Positions 44,179 through 54,904 of a DNA stretch of 64,000 nucleotides are shown here, in pieces (the stretch's first letter is position 1; each line of letters opens with the position of its first letter). The position numbers and the translations under genes were made by a program. The stretch comes from Psychrobacter immobilis (GTDB lineage Bacteria; Pseudomonadota; Gammaproteobacteria; Pseudomonadales; Moraxellaceae). The stretch is from contig NZ_CAJGZN010000014.1 of assembly GCF_904846235.1 (NCBI RefSeq), positions 35,550 through 99,549 on the forward strand. The letters run 5' to 3'. Below the pieces are notes generated by a model, which was given only the letters and a program-made list of their open reading frames with translations, made no database searches and had not been told where the DNA came from.

Positions 44179-46164
44179 TTACTCAGACGTCGCTGCTGCC
44201 GCTTCAGCTTCCGCGGCTTCTTTTTCTTCCAATGCTTTTGCTTCTTTATCTCGAATGGCATCACGCATCGCTTTTTCAAAAGCTTTTTGGCGTTTAATGA
44301 CTTTTAGCTCATCAGCAGAAGGTGGCAGCACAGGATCTGTTTTACGTTGTAATACCCAGTAGTCAAATAGAGCACGGCCAATAGGCGCTGCAACAGCACT
44401 ACCACCGCCGCCATTTTCGACCAATACTGCAAGGGCAATCTGCGGGTCTTCTACTGGGGCAAAACCATTAAACCAAGCATGATCCCAGTGACGCTTATCG
44501 ATTGCCGACTTGTCATAGCGCTGGCCTTGAGCGATAGACTTTACCTGTGCAGTACCTGTTTTACCAGCGATACGATAGCGCGGGGTATAGATGCCGCGGC
44601 CTGTCCCTCTTTTGACGGTGTCTTCCATAGCATCATGCATTCGTAGCCAGTCAGACGGCTTACCGTTGTAGTCTATTTTGCCATCTGGCTTAGTGATGAT
44701 TTTGACGTCCGCAGCACCGTCACTGCTCTTTAATAAATGCGGGGTAATGTGCTGTCCTTTACTGGCAGTCATGGCTGTAGCATTAGCAATCTGTAGCGGC
44801 GTTGCCAAGAAATACCCTTGTCCAATACTGACCGAGATGGTTTCGCCCGGTAGCCAGTCTTTATCGTAAGTGTCTTTTTTCCATTTTGGCGATGGCATGA
44901 TGCCTGATTTTTCGTTGGGCAAATCAATGCCTGTTTGTTGACCAAAACCAAAGCGTGTCATCCAATCATGTAGACGTTGTATGCCCATCTCGTAGGCCAG
45001 TTTGTAGTAATACGTATCGACCGACATCATGATGGATTTTTTGAGGTCTACCGTGCCATGACCGCCACGTTTCCAGTCACGGAATCGATGCGTGTCACCA
45101 GGTAAGCTAAAATAACCAGGGTCATAGATAGTGCTGTTCCAATCGCGTAGACCATAATGAATACCGCCCAAACCTTCGAACGGTTTAATAGTAGAAGCAG
45201 GGGGGTACATCCCTTGGAGTGCGCGATTGTATAGTGGCTGATCTAAATCTTCGCGTAGATCGTCGTAGTCTTTGAAAGAAATACCCGATATGAAAGGGTT
45301 AGGGTCGTAGCTTGGATTACTAACAAATGCCAATACATCACCGTTTTTGGGATCTATCGCGACGATTGCACCGCGGCGTCCATCGAGTTGCTGTTGGGCG
45401 ATGGTTTGCAAACCATAATCCAAGCTCAACGTAATATCGTTACCCGCTATTGGCGGCTTGGTATCCAGTTGACGTAAGATATTCCCATGTGCGTCTGTCT
45501 CTACCGATTGATAACCTGGTTGACCAAGCAAAATATCTTCGTAGTAGTCTTCAATACCGATTTTACCAATCAAGTCAGTACCAGCGTAACGGTCTTTATC
45601 AATACGCTTTGACTCTTTGTCATTGATACGTCCGACATAGCCGATGACATGGGCAAACAGCTCATCATAAGGATAAGAGCGCGTAAGCTTGCTTTGGATA
45701 GAGACCCCGCGGAAGAAAGGCTTACGCTCACTAAACTGAGCCAACTGTGCTTCTGTTAAATCAATCTTAATCGTCACAGGGTCGTTTTTATTTTTACTTA
45801 GACGCGCCAAGATGTCAGTGATATCTGTATCGGTTAAATCAAAAATCGGCGCAAGTAGATGCAACGTGCGCTCAGGATTTTCGACCTCATCAGGGCTGAG
45901 CATCGCTGTAAAGACTGGCTGGTTGTCTGCCAGTATTACCCCGTTACGATCATAGATATACCCACGACTAGGTGGCGCAGATATCAGTTTGATACGGTTG
46001 TTATCAGCTTGCGTTGTGTACTGATCATGAGCATAGACTTGCAAATACCCATAACGTGTTATCAAACCGCCCAAACCAATCAATATTATAATCCCAAAGA
46101 TGATAATACGATTGGTAAAGGTACTGTTGACCTGTTCGGTATTGGGAGTTATCGGTTTATTCAT
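44179..46164 (-). CDS. mrdA: Penicillin-binding protein 2 (elongasome transpeptidase)
   Basis: This is a 661-residue class B PBP that cross-links peptidoglycan during lateral growth. One N-terminal membrane anchor (IIIFGIIILIGLGGLITRYG) and a pedestal domain come first. The transpeptidase domain has PPASTIKP (catalytic Ser of SxxK), the SVD/SxN region and AGKTGTAQ. The last ~40 residues are Glu/Ala-rich and highly charged. rodA, the usual partner, is not adjacent here, unlike in many gammaproteobacteria. Confidence 0.96.
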   Translation of the reverse strand: MNKPITPNTEQVNSTFTNRIIIFGIIILIGLGGLITRYGYLQVYAHDQYTTQADNNRIKLISAPPSRGYIYDRNGVILADNQPVFTAMLSPDEVENPERTLHLLAPIFDLTDTDITDILARLSKNKNDPVTIKIDLTEAQLAQFSERKPFFRGVSIQSKLTRSYPYDELFAHVIGYVGRINDKESKRIDKDRYAGTDLIGKIGIEDYYEDILLGQPGYQSVETDAHGNILRQLDTKPPIAGNDITLSLDYGLQTIAQQQLDGRRGAIVAIDPKNGDVLAFVSNPSYDPNPFISGISFKDYDDLREDLDQPLYNRALQGMYPPASTIKPFEGLGGIHYGLRDWNSTIYDPGYFSLPGDTHRFRDWKRGGHGTVDLKKSIMMSVDTYYYKLAYEMGIQRLHDWMTRFGFGQQTGIDLPNEKSGIMPSPKWKKDTYDKDWLPGETISVSIGQGYFLATPLQIANATAMTASKGQHITPHLLKSSDGAADVKIITKPDGKIDYNGKPSDWLRMHDAMEDTVKRGTGRGIYTPRYRIAGKTGTAQVKSIAQGQRYDKSAIDKRHWDHAWFNGFAPVEDPQIALAVLVENGGGGSAVAAPIGRALFDYWVLQRKTDPVLPPSADELKVIKRQKAFEKAMRDAIRDKEAKALEEKEAAEAEAAAATSE

Positions 46165-46657
46165 AGAAGATCAGAGCCCAAACGGTCAGTGAGTCAATAA
46201 AAGAAAAGTAAGAGGGCAGGTTGGTTAACCAAAGTGCGGTGAGTCTAAAAGATAATGCAAATGGTTTCAATCACATAGAAGAGTATGGTGTGAAATCGTC
46301 ATGCAGTCATTTATACGCAGGTAGTCTTTGTTATTGCACTACAAATTATAACAGAACAAATAAGCAGGCGCAGTACTCAGTCATATATTTTGTCTTGATT
46401 GTCTACTGACTAAGCACTGGCTTATATTTAGGTTTTTATTGGTTAACAGACGATATGAACCATGTCATCTTTAGTCACAACTTGCCGCTGGTCTATATGT
46501 GCTAATAAATGGCAAGTATGCTAAAATCAGGCGATTTATTTTATAGTAGTTATTATGGGCGGAGCGTCTTTTGAAACGTTCTCATTTTGCTAAAGTTTCG
46601 TTATCAGTAGCGACAATATTAGCAACGACAATCAACCTGTCAGGGACTAGATAAGTC
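46165..46657. other. Spacer between divergent mrdA and the DUF445 gene
   Basis: These 490 bases hold both divergent promoters. I find no frame with a ribosome site and no structured RNA that I recognise. Confidence 0.4.
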
Positions 46658-47989
46658 ATGGACGTAAATTCATTATGGCAGACGATAGCTGAACATCCAG
46701 AGTTTTTTGCCATGCTGACCATCCCACCAGTGACGGCATTCGTCACTTGGGTACATGTGTGGATGGCGCTCAAGATGCTGTTCTATCCGGTCAAGTTCTG
46801 GGGTATTCGTATTCCAAACTTCCCATTTTTTGGGCTGCCAGGTATCGGTTGGCAAGGTATTGTTCCGCGCAAAGCGGGCAAGATATCAGGGGTTATCGTT
46901 GACCAAACGCTCTCAAAACTCGGTTCGCTTGATGAGTTTTTTAAGGCGATGGAGCCTGAGCAAATGGCGATATTTGTCACCGATACGGTGGACAAAAACC
47001 TTGAGCCATTGATTGATGAGATTATGCTGGATCACTCGCCAGCATTGTGGGGCAATCTGCCTTACGCCCTAAAGCGCCGTGTCTATGCGCAAGCCCATAA
47101 AGAGCTACCTAGTATTATGCAGTCGCTGGTGACAGATTTGACTTATCATGTCGAAGACTTGGTCGATATGCGCAAAATGATTGTTAACACGATGGAAAAC
47201 GATCGTCGCCTGATGGTCAATATGTTTCTAAAGGTCGGACAAAAAGAGATCGATTTTATCTGGCACATCAGTGCGTTGATTGGTCTGGTATTTGGTATTA
47301 TCCAAATGTTTATATTTTTGGTAGTGCCGCAGCATTGGACCGTACCGTTCTTTGCCGCGATTTGGGGTTTTCTCACCAATTGGATTGCCATTTGGATGGT
47401 ATTTAATCCAGTAGAGCCGCACTTCATACCTTATTTGAAGCTATTTACGGTGCAGAGTCGCTTTCCATTTATCAAACCCGTCATACCGCATATCGCAAAG
47501 TATCGTTTGCAAGGTGGCTTTATGAAGCGCCAAGAGGAAGTTTCTGAGGTTTTTGCTGAAATTGTGGTAAAAGATTTGGTCACTCTAGAAAACATCATGA
47601 ATGAGATGATGTATGGTGACCGCTCAGCGCAAACCCGTGATTTGATGAAATCGCATCTATATACGGTGCTAGAGTCACCAGTGATTAGCACGACATTACG
47701 TGTGGGATTGGGTCGCCGTGATTATGGACAGCTCAAAAATACCATTATCGACAAATCTATTGTCGCAACGATGGTACCACTGCGAGATCCTGAGCTAAAT
47801 GAAAGCCGAGCCAGTAAGATATTCGGTCTGTTTCGCGATAGAATACGTGCGCTAACGCCAAATGAGTTTCAGAACCTGTTGCGTCCCGCTTTCCGAGAGG
47901 ATGAGATGACGTTGATTGTTTTGGGCGGTTTGACTGGTTTTCTAGCAGGTTGGTTGCATTTAGTGTTAGTATTTTTCCCCTCGATGTAA
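46658..47989 (+). CDS. DUF445 family membrane protein
   Basis: This is a 443-residue inner-membrane protein of the DUF445 family, function unknown. Hydrophobic segments lie near residues 20-45 (TIPPVTAFVTWVHVWMALKML), 206-260 (two helices, IGLVFGIIQMFIFLVV and FFAAIWGFLTNWIAIWMVF) and the extreme C-terminus (LIVLGGLTGFLAGWLHLVLVFF). The repeated PVEPHFIP / YPVKFWGIRIP pattern is typical of the family. It stands just ahead of ccmFGHI on the same strand, 283 bases away, a position where ccmE would be in complete clusters. Confidence 0.85.
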   Translation: MDVNSLWQTIAEHPEFFAMLTIPPVTAFVTWVHVWMALKMLFYPVKFWGIRIPNFPFFGLPGIGWQGIVPRKAGKISGVIVDQTLSKLGSLDEFFKAMEPEQMAIFVTDTVDKNLEPLIDEIMLDHSPALWGNLPYALKRRVYAQAHKELPSIMQSLVTDLTYHVEDLVDMRKMIVNTMENDRRLMVNMFLKVGQKEIDFIWHISALIGLVFGIIQMFIFLVVPQHWTVPFFAAIWGFLTNWIAIWMVFNPVEPHFIPYLKLFTVQSRFPFIKPVIPHIAKYRLQGGFMKRQEEVSEVFAEIVVKDLVTLENIMNEMMYGDRSAQTRDLMKSHLYTVLESPVISTTLRVGLGRRDYGQLKNTIIDKSIVATMVPLRDPELNESRASKIFGLFRDRIRALTPNEFQNLLRPAFREDEMTLIVLGGLTGFLAGWLHLVLVFFPSM

Positions 47990-48272
47990 TAATGCATTAA
48001 TAAGTATTTTTAATTAGTGATGAACGGCTATATTGAATAAGCTTTGAATAACTAAAAAATGTAAAATTAACAACAGATAAGTAATTTGTATCAATCATTC
48101 ATATTGATACGTCACAATGATAGTAGCGGGTTTTATGTGCTTCTACAGCAATTGAAACCTCAGTTTTTAACCGTAAACTATGACCGCATAAAGGACTATT
48201 AGCGTTTGCCAGTGGCTAGCAATGCCATCGGTGAACCCTTAATTGTATCCAAGGTAAACAAGGTTAGACCGT

Positions 48273-50303
48273 ATGTTAATCACAGAATTGGGTTATTTTG
48301 CCTTGCTGGCCGCTTTTATACTGGCGATTTTGCAGGTGGTACTACCAACCATTGGCGTCATGCGTGACCACGTCGCTTGGCAGCGTTTGGCGCCAAGTCT
48401 GGCATGGGCACAATTTGCGGCAATGATTACCTCATTTGCTGCACTGATGGCAGGCTTTTATTACAACGACTTTAGCCTCGTCTACGTCACTCAGCATTCC
48501 AATACATTGCTGCCTTGGTACTACAAGCTGTCGGCGACATGGGGCGGGCATGAAGGCTCGCTGCTGCTTTGGATGACCATCATGGCCACTTGGTGTGCAT
48601 TGGTCTCTTACTTCAGCCGTGGGTTGCCGTTGTCTATGCGTGCGCGAGTGCTGGTGATATTAGCAGGCGTGCAGATGATGATGCTAGCGATGCTTATCTT
48701 TACCTCATCACCATTTGATCGCACATTACCCAATCTGCCTGTTGATGGCGCGGATCTAAACCCTGTGTTGCAAGATTTTGGTCTGATTATTCACCCGCCG
48801 ATGCTTTATATGGGTTACGTGGGTATGGTTGTGCCATTTGCGTTTTGTATGGCTGCATTGTGGGAAGGGCGTTTGGATGCGGTATGGACACGTTGGTCGC
48901 GTCCATGGGCATTGGCGGCTTGGGGTTTCTTAACAGTCGGTATCGCGCTTGGCTCATGGTGGGCTTATTATGAGCTTGGCTGGGGCGGTTGGTGGTTCTG
49001 GGATCCAGTAGAGAACGCCTCATTAATGCCATGGTTGGCAGGGACAGCGCTACTGCATTCACTTGCTGTCACCGAAAAACGTGGTGTATTTAAAGCATGG
49101 ACGATTATGCTCGCAATCTTTGCTTTTGCGCTTAGCTTGCTTGGTACGTTCTTAGTACGTTCAGGTGTCATCACGTCAGTGCATTCATTTGCCGCTGATC
49201 CAACGCGTGGTTTAGTGATTCTAGTCATTCTCGGTATCATCGTCGGCGGTGGTCTGTTGATGTTTGCTGTACGTGGTTGGCGTTTGACGGTCGAGAGTCA
49301 GTATCGACTTATCTCACGTGAATCATTTTTGGTAATTAACAACGTTATTATTCTCATTTCAACCTTAGTGGTACTACTTGGTACGTTATATCCTATTATT
49401 GCTGATGCCTTTAACTTGGGTCAGGTATCTGTTGGCCCTCCATACTTCAACGCTCTATTTGTGCCGTTGACATGGCTGCTACTGGTAGCGATGGGTATGG
49501 GCTCTAATATCCGTTGGAAACAAGACAGCCGCCCGTTATTGGGTGCTGGCATGGTTATCGCGGTGAGCAGTTTGGTATTAGCTGCCATTATCACCTATTT
49601 TACCAGTCCATCAGCGATGCTAAATATCGGTGTTACATTGGCTGTGAGCTTTTGGGTGTTGTTATGGATGGTTGTCGATTTCAAAGACAAAACTAAAAAC
49701 GCACCAAGTCGTTTAAACGGTTTACGTCAGTTGCGTCTAAGCTACTGGGGTCAGCAGACCGCTCATATTGGCGTTATCATTGCAGTTATCGGTGTGGCAT
49801 TTACCAGTACGTTGAGCATTGAGCGCGATGTGGCATTAGGGCCTAATGACAGTGTCAACGTGCAAGGCTATGACTTTACGGTGAAAGGCTTTAGTGAAGT
49901 AAAAGGCAGTAACTTTGATGCTACGCAAGCAGAAGTAACAGTCAGCAGAGACGGTCAAGAAGTGACCACGTTATATCCTGAAAAGCGTAACTACATTATC
50001 AGTATGATGCCGATGACAGAAGCTGCGATTGATGCCAATTTGATGCGCGATGTCTACGTAGCACTTGGTGAGCCGATTGCTGAAGACAGTAATGAATGGG
50101 CTTTCCGTATCTATGTCAAACCGCTGATCCGCTGGATATGGTTGGGTGCGCTTATCATGGCGTTTGGCGCATTGCTCAGTATGCTAGACAGTCGTTACCG
50201 TATCAAAAAAACCAAAACACCTGCACAAATCGCGGCCAAAAAATCAGGTTTTGCGACGGTTGCGGATTTGGATACGTCAGCTACAAAGATAGGGGAGCGT
50301 TAA
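48273..50303 (+). CDS. ccmF: Cytochrome c maturation protein CcmF (haem lyase subunit)
   Basis: This 676-residue polytopic inner-membrane protein attaches haem to apocytochrome c with CcmH. The haem-handling tryptophan-rich WWD segment is ELGWGGWWFWDPVENA, and the sequence ATWGGHEGSLLLW is also diagnostic. It heads a four-gene block ccmF-G-H-I with gaps of 1 base or overlaps, so the block is one operon. The ccmABCDE genes are not in the window. Confidence 0.97.
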   Translation: MLITELGYFALLAAFILAILQVVLPTIGVMRDHVAWQRLAPSLAWAQFAAMITSFAALMAGFYYNDFSLVYVTQHSNTLLPWYYKLSATWGGHEGSLLLWMTIMATWCALVSYFSRGLPLSMRARVLVILAGVQMMMLAMLIFTSSPFDRTLPNLPVDGADLNPVLQDFGLIIHPPMLYMGYVGMVVPFAFCMAALWEGRLDAVWTRWSRPWALAAWGFLTVGIALGSWWAYYELGWGGWWFWDPVENASLMPWLAGTALLHSLAVTEKRGVFKAWTIMLAIFAFALSLLGTFLVRSGVITSVHSFAADPTRGLVILVILGIIVGGGLLMFAVRGWRLTVESQYRLISRESFLVINNVIILISTLVVLLGTLYPIIADAFNLGQVSVGPPYFNALFVPLTWLLLVAMGMGSNIRWKQDSRPLLGAGMVIAVSSLVLAAIITYFTSPSAMLNIGVTLAVSFWVLLWMVVDFKDKTKNAPSRLNGLRQLRLSYWGQQTAHIGVIIAVIGVAFTSTLSIERDVALGPNDSVNVQGYDFTVKGFSEVKGSNFDATQAEVTVSRDGQEVTTLYPEKRNYIISMMPMTEAAIDANLMRDVYVALGEPIAEDSNEWAFRIYVKPLIRWIWLGALIMAFGALLSMLDSRYRIKKTKTPAQIAAKKSGFATVADLDTSATKIGER

Positions 50304-50304
50304 T

Positions 50305-50982
50305 ATGACTACCTCAAACAATGAATCTGATAAAAAAGCTCAGCAAGAGGCTGTCAAAGACCCTAAAGTTGCTAGCAGTAATAAAGTAAAAACTAAGAAA
50401 AAACTTAAAATTGGGTTTTTGATTCCGCTGGTTATCTTTATTGGTTTGGTCGCTATGCTCTATATGCGTTTGGGCAAGCCGACTGATATCGTGACCAATA
50501 CGGCGCTTGAGCGTCCAGTACCTGCTTTCGAGTTGCCATTATTATCAGATACCAGTCGTATCATGACCAATGATAACTTGCCAGATAAGCCATTTCTCAT
50601 GAATATTTGGGGCTCTTGGTGTCCAACTTGTATCATTGAGCATCCTTTTTTGATGAAGCTAGAAGAGCGCGGTGTTAACTTGGTGGGCGTAAACTACAAA
50701 GATGATATTGGTGATGCGTTAGGGTATTTGAATCGCGGTGGTGACCCGTTCTCTATGTCTATTCAGGACTTGTCAGGGCAGTTCGCTCTAGACTTAGGTC
50801 TGACTGGTGCGCCTGAGACTTTCATCGTCGATGGTGATGGGATTATTCGTCAGCACATCATCGGTGAGATCAATGAGAGCAATTGGCAAAGTCGTATCAC
50901 GCCTTGCTTGATGGTGCTCAATGACGCTAGTAATAATGGTGTCAGTCCAGATCCGAGCCAAGTTGCGGAGGCGTGCAAATGA
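50305..50982 (+). CDS. ccmG: Thiol:disulfide oxidoreductase CcmG/DsbE
   Basis: This 225-residue membrane-anchored periplasmic thioredoxin keeps the apocytochrome CxxCH cysteines reduced. A Lys-rich cytoplasmic start is followed by one membrane helix (IGFLIPLVIFIGLVAMLYM) and the active site WGSWCPTC. The conserved acidic patch and GAPETF segment of CcmG are present. Its start is one base after the ccmF stop. Confidence 0.95.
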   Translation: MTTSNNESDKKAQQEAVKDPKVASSNKVKTKKKLKIGFLIPLVIFIGLVAMLYMRLGKPTDIVTNTALERPVPAFELPLLSDTSRIMTNDNLPDKPFLMNIWGSWCPTCIIEHPFLMKLEERGVNLVGVNYKDDIGDALGYLNRGGDPFSMSIQDLSGQFALDLGLTGAPETFIVDGDGIIRQHIIGEINESNWQSRITPCLMVLNDASNNGVSPDPSQVAEACK

Positions 50983-51536
50983 TAGCCTACCAAATAAGAA
51001 ATGCGACTATAAAATTAGCAAGCTTGTTTATCGCTTGTCTATTGAGTATGGCAAGCTTTGCTGCCATTGATGTCTACGATTTTGATTCTGTGCAACAAGA
51101 AGCCCAATACCGTGGTCTCATCGAAGAGCTGCGCTGCCCGAAATGTCAAAACCAAAACTTGGCAGGGTCTGATGCGCCAATTGCCCAAGACTTAAAGCAA
51201 AAAACCTATGATTTAATAAAAGATGGTCGTAGTGATGGCGAGATTCGAGCCTATATGCAAGAGCGCTATGGCGACTTTATCAGTTATAAGCCGCCAGTAC
51301 GTCCTTCAACATGGATTTTATGGTTTTTCCCACCGCTATTATTGATCGTCTTATTGGTCGGTTGGTTTTGGCAAAGTAAACGCCGTCAGCTTGTCGCCAG
51401 TGGCGAGAGTGGTGTGGCAGTAGACAACCATGTCAAAGCGTTGTCTGCCGCTGAAAAAGCAGAACTTGATCGCTTATTGTCACGCGCCAATAACGATGAC
51501 AAAGACGACACTACAAGCCTTGGGGACAAAAAATGA
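50979..51536 (+). CDS. ccmH: Cytochrome c maturation protein CcmH (CcmL)
   Basis: This is a 185-residue periplasmic, membrane-anchored thiol protein. A signal peptide (LASLFIACLLSMASFA) is followed by the redox motif LRCPKCQNQ and a C-terminal membrane helix (WILWFFPPLLLIVLLVGWFW). The ATG at 50979 overlaps the ccmG stop as ATGA and has GGAGG 7 bases upstream; a GTG two codons earlier would sit on the ribosome site. It forms the haem lyase with CcmF and CcmI. Confidence 0.94.
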   Translation: MIAYQIRNATIKLASLFIACLLSMASFAAIDVYDFDSVQQEAQYRGLIEELRCPKCQNQNLAGSDAPIAQDLKQKTYDLIKDGRSDGEIRAYMQERYGDFISYKPPVRPSTWILWFFPPLLLIVLLVGWFWQSKRRQLVASGESGVAVDNHVKALSAAEKAELDRLLSRANNDDKDDTTSLGDKK

Positions 51537-52813
51537 CCATATTTTCTACTGTTGGCTTATTTATTGCGCTAAGTTTACTTGTCGCTCTACTATTGGGTGT
51601 TATCACCATTAAGCCGTGGTTAAGAGCACCGCGTTCGCATAGTAAGCCTGTGGATAATCAACTGCTGGATATCAACGTTGCTGTGTTTCGTGAGCGACTA
51701 GCAGAGCTGAAAACAGATAAAGACAGTGGTATCATTGATGACCATCACTATCAAAACCAGAAGCTTGAGCTTGAGCGTCAGCTTTTGGATGCTCAGCGTG
51801 AAGTGTCACCGATGGTCACGCCAGGTATCAAAAGCCGATTGATTATTATGGTTTGGGTACCTGTATTAACTGCTATGGCATATCTGATGGTCGGTGATCG
51901 CACACCTGTATTTGAGCTGTGGGCTGCCGAGGACAAAGTCGGTCAAGTGGCGGATGACTTACTGACAGGTAGAATCGATCAACCACCAGCTTGGGCAATT
52001 GAAGATGGTAATCAGCTGATTAGTGCCATGCAGACTAATGTATATCGTCATGCCAGTGACTACAATCGCTGGATGCGTTTATCAGAGCTGTTCTTGTCAT
52101 TAGAGGCGACTGATTCGGCATTAGAGGCTTTGTCGCGCGCTTATCGTCTATCACCTGATAACGAAGAAATTGCGACCACTTATGCGCAGATTAGTTTCTT
52201 TGCTAATAAAGGTCAGTTAGATGCCAATAGCCGCCGAGTGTTAGAAAACATACTAGTCACAAACCCAGAGCATGAAGGCGCACAAATGCTTATGGCGATG
52301 GGTGAGGCTCGTGCTAGTAATTTTGATCAAGCGCAAGGCTGGATTAAACGTCTGCGTGACAGTATCGCGGCCAAACCAGGCGATCATACGCAAGCGCTAT
52401 CAAGTCTAGACGAGCTTAGCGCTAATGTGGTGATGCAGCAGCAGCAAGCTTCTGAAGGCGTCGAAGTGACAGTCAAAATTAATGCTAGTTTGTTACCATT
52501 GGTAAAAGCTGACGATACACTGTTTGTGGCGATACGTGACGTGAAAGGTGGTCCACCATTTGCGGCTAAGCGTCTACCAATTAGCAATATCAAACAAGGC
52601 GAAGCAGTTATTAGTCTAAGTGATCTTGATGCTATGATGCCAGAGCGTACCCTAGGGTCGGCTCGTTCTGATAAAGTACAGCTAGCGGTCATCGCTCGTA
52701 TCAGTCATAGTGGCAATGCTACCGCAGAGTCAGGCGACCTCTCGGGCAATCCAGTGGTTATCAGTGCAGAACAAAATCAGGTCAACGTGGAAATCAATCA
52801 GCAAGTGCCATAG
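51533..52813 (+). CDS. ccmI: Cytochrome c maturation apocytochrome chaperone CcmI
   Basis: This 426-residue protein binds the apocytochrome C-terminus. Two N-terminal membrane helices flank a loop with VFRERLAELKTDKDSG..., a leucine-rich CcmI signature. The periplasmic part has TPR-like repeats (about 155-290: LFLSLEATDSALEALSRAYRLSPDNEEI). The C-terminal ~120 residues form a beta-rich domain. The start overlaps the ccmH stop as ATGA. Confidence 0.9.
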   Translation: MTIFSTVGLFIALSLLVALLLGVITIKPWLRAPRSHSKPVDNQLLDINVAVFRERLAELKTDKDSGIIDDHHYQNQKLELERQLLDAQREVSPMVTPGIKSRLIIMVWVPVLTAMAYLMVGDRTPVFELWAAEDKVGQVADDLLTGRIDQPPAWAIEDGNQLISAMQTNVYRHASDYNRWMRLSELFLSLEATDSALEALSRAYRLSPDNEEIATTYAQISFFANKGQLDANSRRVLENILVTNPEHEGAQMLMAMGEARASNFDQAQGWIKRLRDSIAAKPGDHTQALSSLDELSANVVMQQQQASEGVEVTVKINASLLPLVKADDTLFVAIRDVKGGPPFAAKRLPISNIKQGEAVISLSDLDAMMPERTLGSARSDKVQLAVIARISHSGNATAESGDLSGNPVVISAEQNQVNVEINQQVP

Positions 52814-52864
52814 CCATAGTAGTATGATAAATACCGGACGCTAATGGTATTTATTATATAGACG

Positions 52865-52893
52865 CTGCTGCTCAGTACGGACGCGAGCAGCAG
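52865..52893 (+). other. Hairpin downstream of ccmI
   Basis: CTGCTGCTC and GAGCAGCAG form a perfect 9-bp GC-rich stem with an 11-base loop about 50 bases after ccmI. No T run follows, so it may be an mRNA 3'-end stabiliser or a Rho-assisted end rather than a simple terminator. The rest of the ccmI-adk spacer (52814-53145) shows no gene. Confidence 0.5.
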
Positions 52894-53094
52894 TGCTATG
52901 ATTGTTCTAATTTGAAAGAGATATGAAGTGAACCCAGATATATAAATGGGCGTTTCAAACGCAGTCAATTCTATTACTTTTTATCTTGAATTGACCATGT
53001 ATGAACAGATAAGTCATGCCAACTTGTCACATCAATAATGAAAATACTTGAGCTTTGCAGGGCCACAAGGTAAGGTAGCTTTGCAAACAACTAA

Positions 53095-53802
<708 letters not shown>

Positions 53803-53848
53803 TTATCGAGGTTAGCTAATTGATTTAGCCAGTCGATGTAGTCGTTGA

Positions 53849-53877
53849 AGACCCTGTTTAATAGCAGGGTTTTTTTA
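53849..53877 (+). terminator. Terminator of adk
   Basis: ACCCTG (53851-53856) and CAGGGT (53865-53870) form a short stem followed by seven T residues. Confidence 0.75.
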
Positions 53878-53913
53878 TGACCAATGATTTTACGCCTCAT
53901 AAAAAACACCCAC

Positions 53914-53951
53914 AAAAAAACCGCTTACTCATTATAAGTAAACGGTCTTTC
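53914..53951 (-). terminator. Terminator of secB
   Basis: ACCGCTTACT and AGTAAACGGT pair with one mismatch, and the minus strand continues into a T run (53914-53920). Confidence 0.7.
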
Positions 53952-53995
53952 ATCAAATATACGACTCGTAGAGCTCATATATTTTTGGTTAGCGC

Positions 53996-54448
53996 TTAAG
54001 CATTACCTTGAGCATCAACTTGTGCTTGCTGCTGGCTCTGTGCATACGCTTGATCAAAGTTCACAGGTGCTAGTAGCAATTGTGGGAAGCTACCACGCGT
54101 CACGATGTCACTGATGACTTCACGAGCATATGGGAACAACACATTAGGGCAGTATGCGCCTAGGATTTGACCGATTTGATCTTCTGGAATGTCTTTTAGT
54201 AAGAAGATACCTGCTTGATGCACTTCAGCGATAAATGCTGCTTCTTCCGCATTTTTGGCAGTAACGCTCACAGTTAGGATGATTTGATAATGATCGTCAT
54301 CTAGTTTTTCAGCGTTGCTAGACAAATTGATATCAAGCTCTGGGTTCCACTCTTTGGTGAATACGCTAGCGCCTGGGACTTCAAGTGACATGTCTTTTAC
54401 GTAGATGCGTTCTAGTGCCAATTGTGGTTGTGCTTGTTCTTCAGCCAT
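53996..54448 (-). CDS. secB: Protein-export chaperone SecB
   Basis: This 150-residue tetrameric chaperone keeps preproteins unfolded for SecA. Family sequence includes [70 protein letters not shown]. The C-terminal tail is Gln/Ala-rich and ends in GNA. It belongs to the conserved rhodanese-grxC-secB neighbourhood, though here each gene is separated by more than 190 bases. Confidence 0.97.
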   Translation of the reverse strand: MAEEQAQPQLALERIYVKDMSLEVPGASVFTKEWNPELDINLSSNAEKLDDDHYQIILTVSVTAKNAEEAAFIAEVHQAGIFLLKDIPEDQIGQILGAYCPNVLFPYAREVISDIVTRGSFPQLLLAPVNFDQAYAQSQQQAQVDAQGNA

Positions 54449-54590
54449 GGTAAATCCTCTAAAATTAAATCAAATGATTGGGCAAATCGTCATTTTAATA
54501 AAAGTTCATTGTAATATAAATCGAGACTATTTTTTGGTATTGTCTCGATATTTTTTATCATTACTTCTTACTACTCTATTAAAACGTGCC

Positions 54591-54624
54591 ACTGTCTATC
54601 TTTACATAAGTAAAGACAGACAGT
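54591..54624 (-). other. Stable hairpin at the 3' end of grxC
   Basis: ACTGTCTATCTTTAC and GTAAAGACAGACAGT pair over 15 bp (14 Watson-Crick, one wobble) with a 4-base loop, 16 bases after the grxC stop. No T run follows on the minus strand, so it is either a weak terminator or a 3' mRNA stabiliser. Confidence 0.6.
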
Positions 54625-54640
54625 AAAGAAAGGTAGCAGA

Positions 54641-54904
54641 TTAACCTGCCAATAGCTCGTCAAGTTTGCCTTGCTGGTTCATTTGGTTAAGTTCATCAAA
54701 ACCACCGACAAAGGTTTCACCAACGAAGATTTGCGGCACAGTGCGGTAGTTATTGGTTTTTTTCATCAGCGCTTGACGCTCTTCGCTGCTCATATCGTGC
54801 ATACCGATTTCTTCATAATCAACGCCTTTGGTTTTTAGTAGTTGTTTGGCGTTTGAGCAGTATGGGCAGATAGGGGTAGTGTAAACTTTTACAGATACAG
54901 TCAT
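54641..54904 (-). CDS. grxC: Glutaredoxin 3
   Basis: This 87-residue glutathione-dependent oxidoreductase has the dithiol active site CPYC at residues 13-16, the TVPQIF cis-Pro loop and the GGFDELNQMNQQGKL glutathione-binding segment. A ribosome site (AAGGA) precedes the ATG. It lies between secB and the rhodanese gene, the order also found in enterobacteria. Confidence 0.97.
   Translation of the reverse strand: MTVSVKVYTTPICPYCSNAKQLLKTKGVDYEEIGMHDMSSEERQALMKKTNNYRTVPQIFVGETFVGGFDELNQMNQQGKLDELLAG

Noticed and set aside
46165..46657. Short plus-strand frames in the mrdA-DUF445 spacer as genes
   Set aside because: No ribosome site, atypical codon use and no recognisable peptide.
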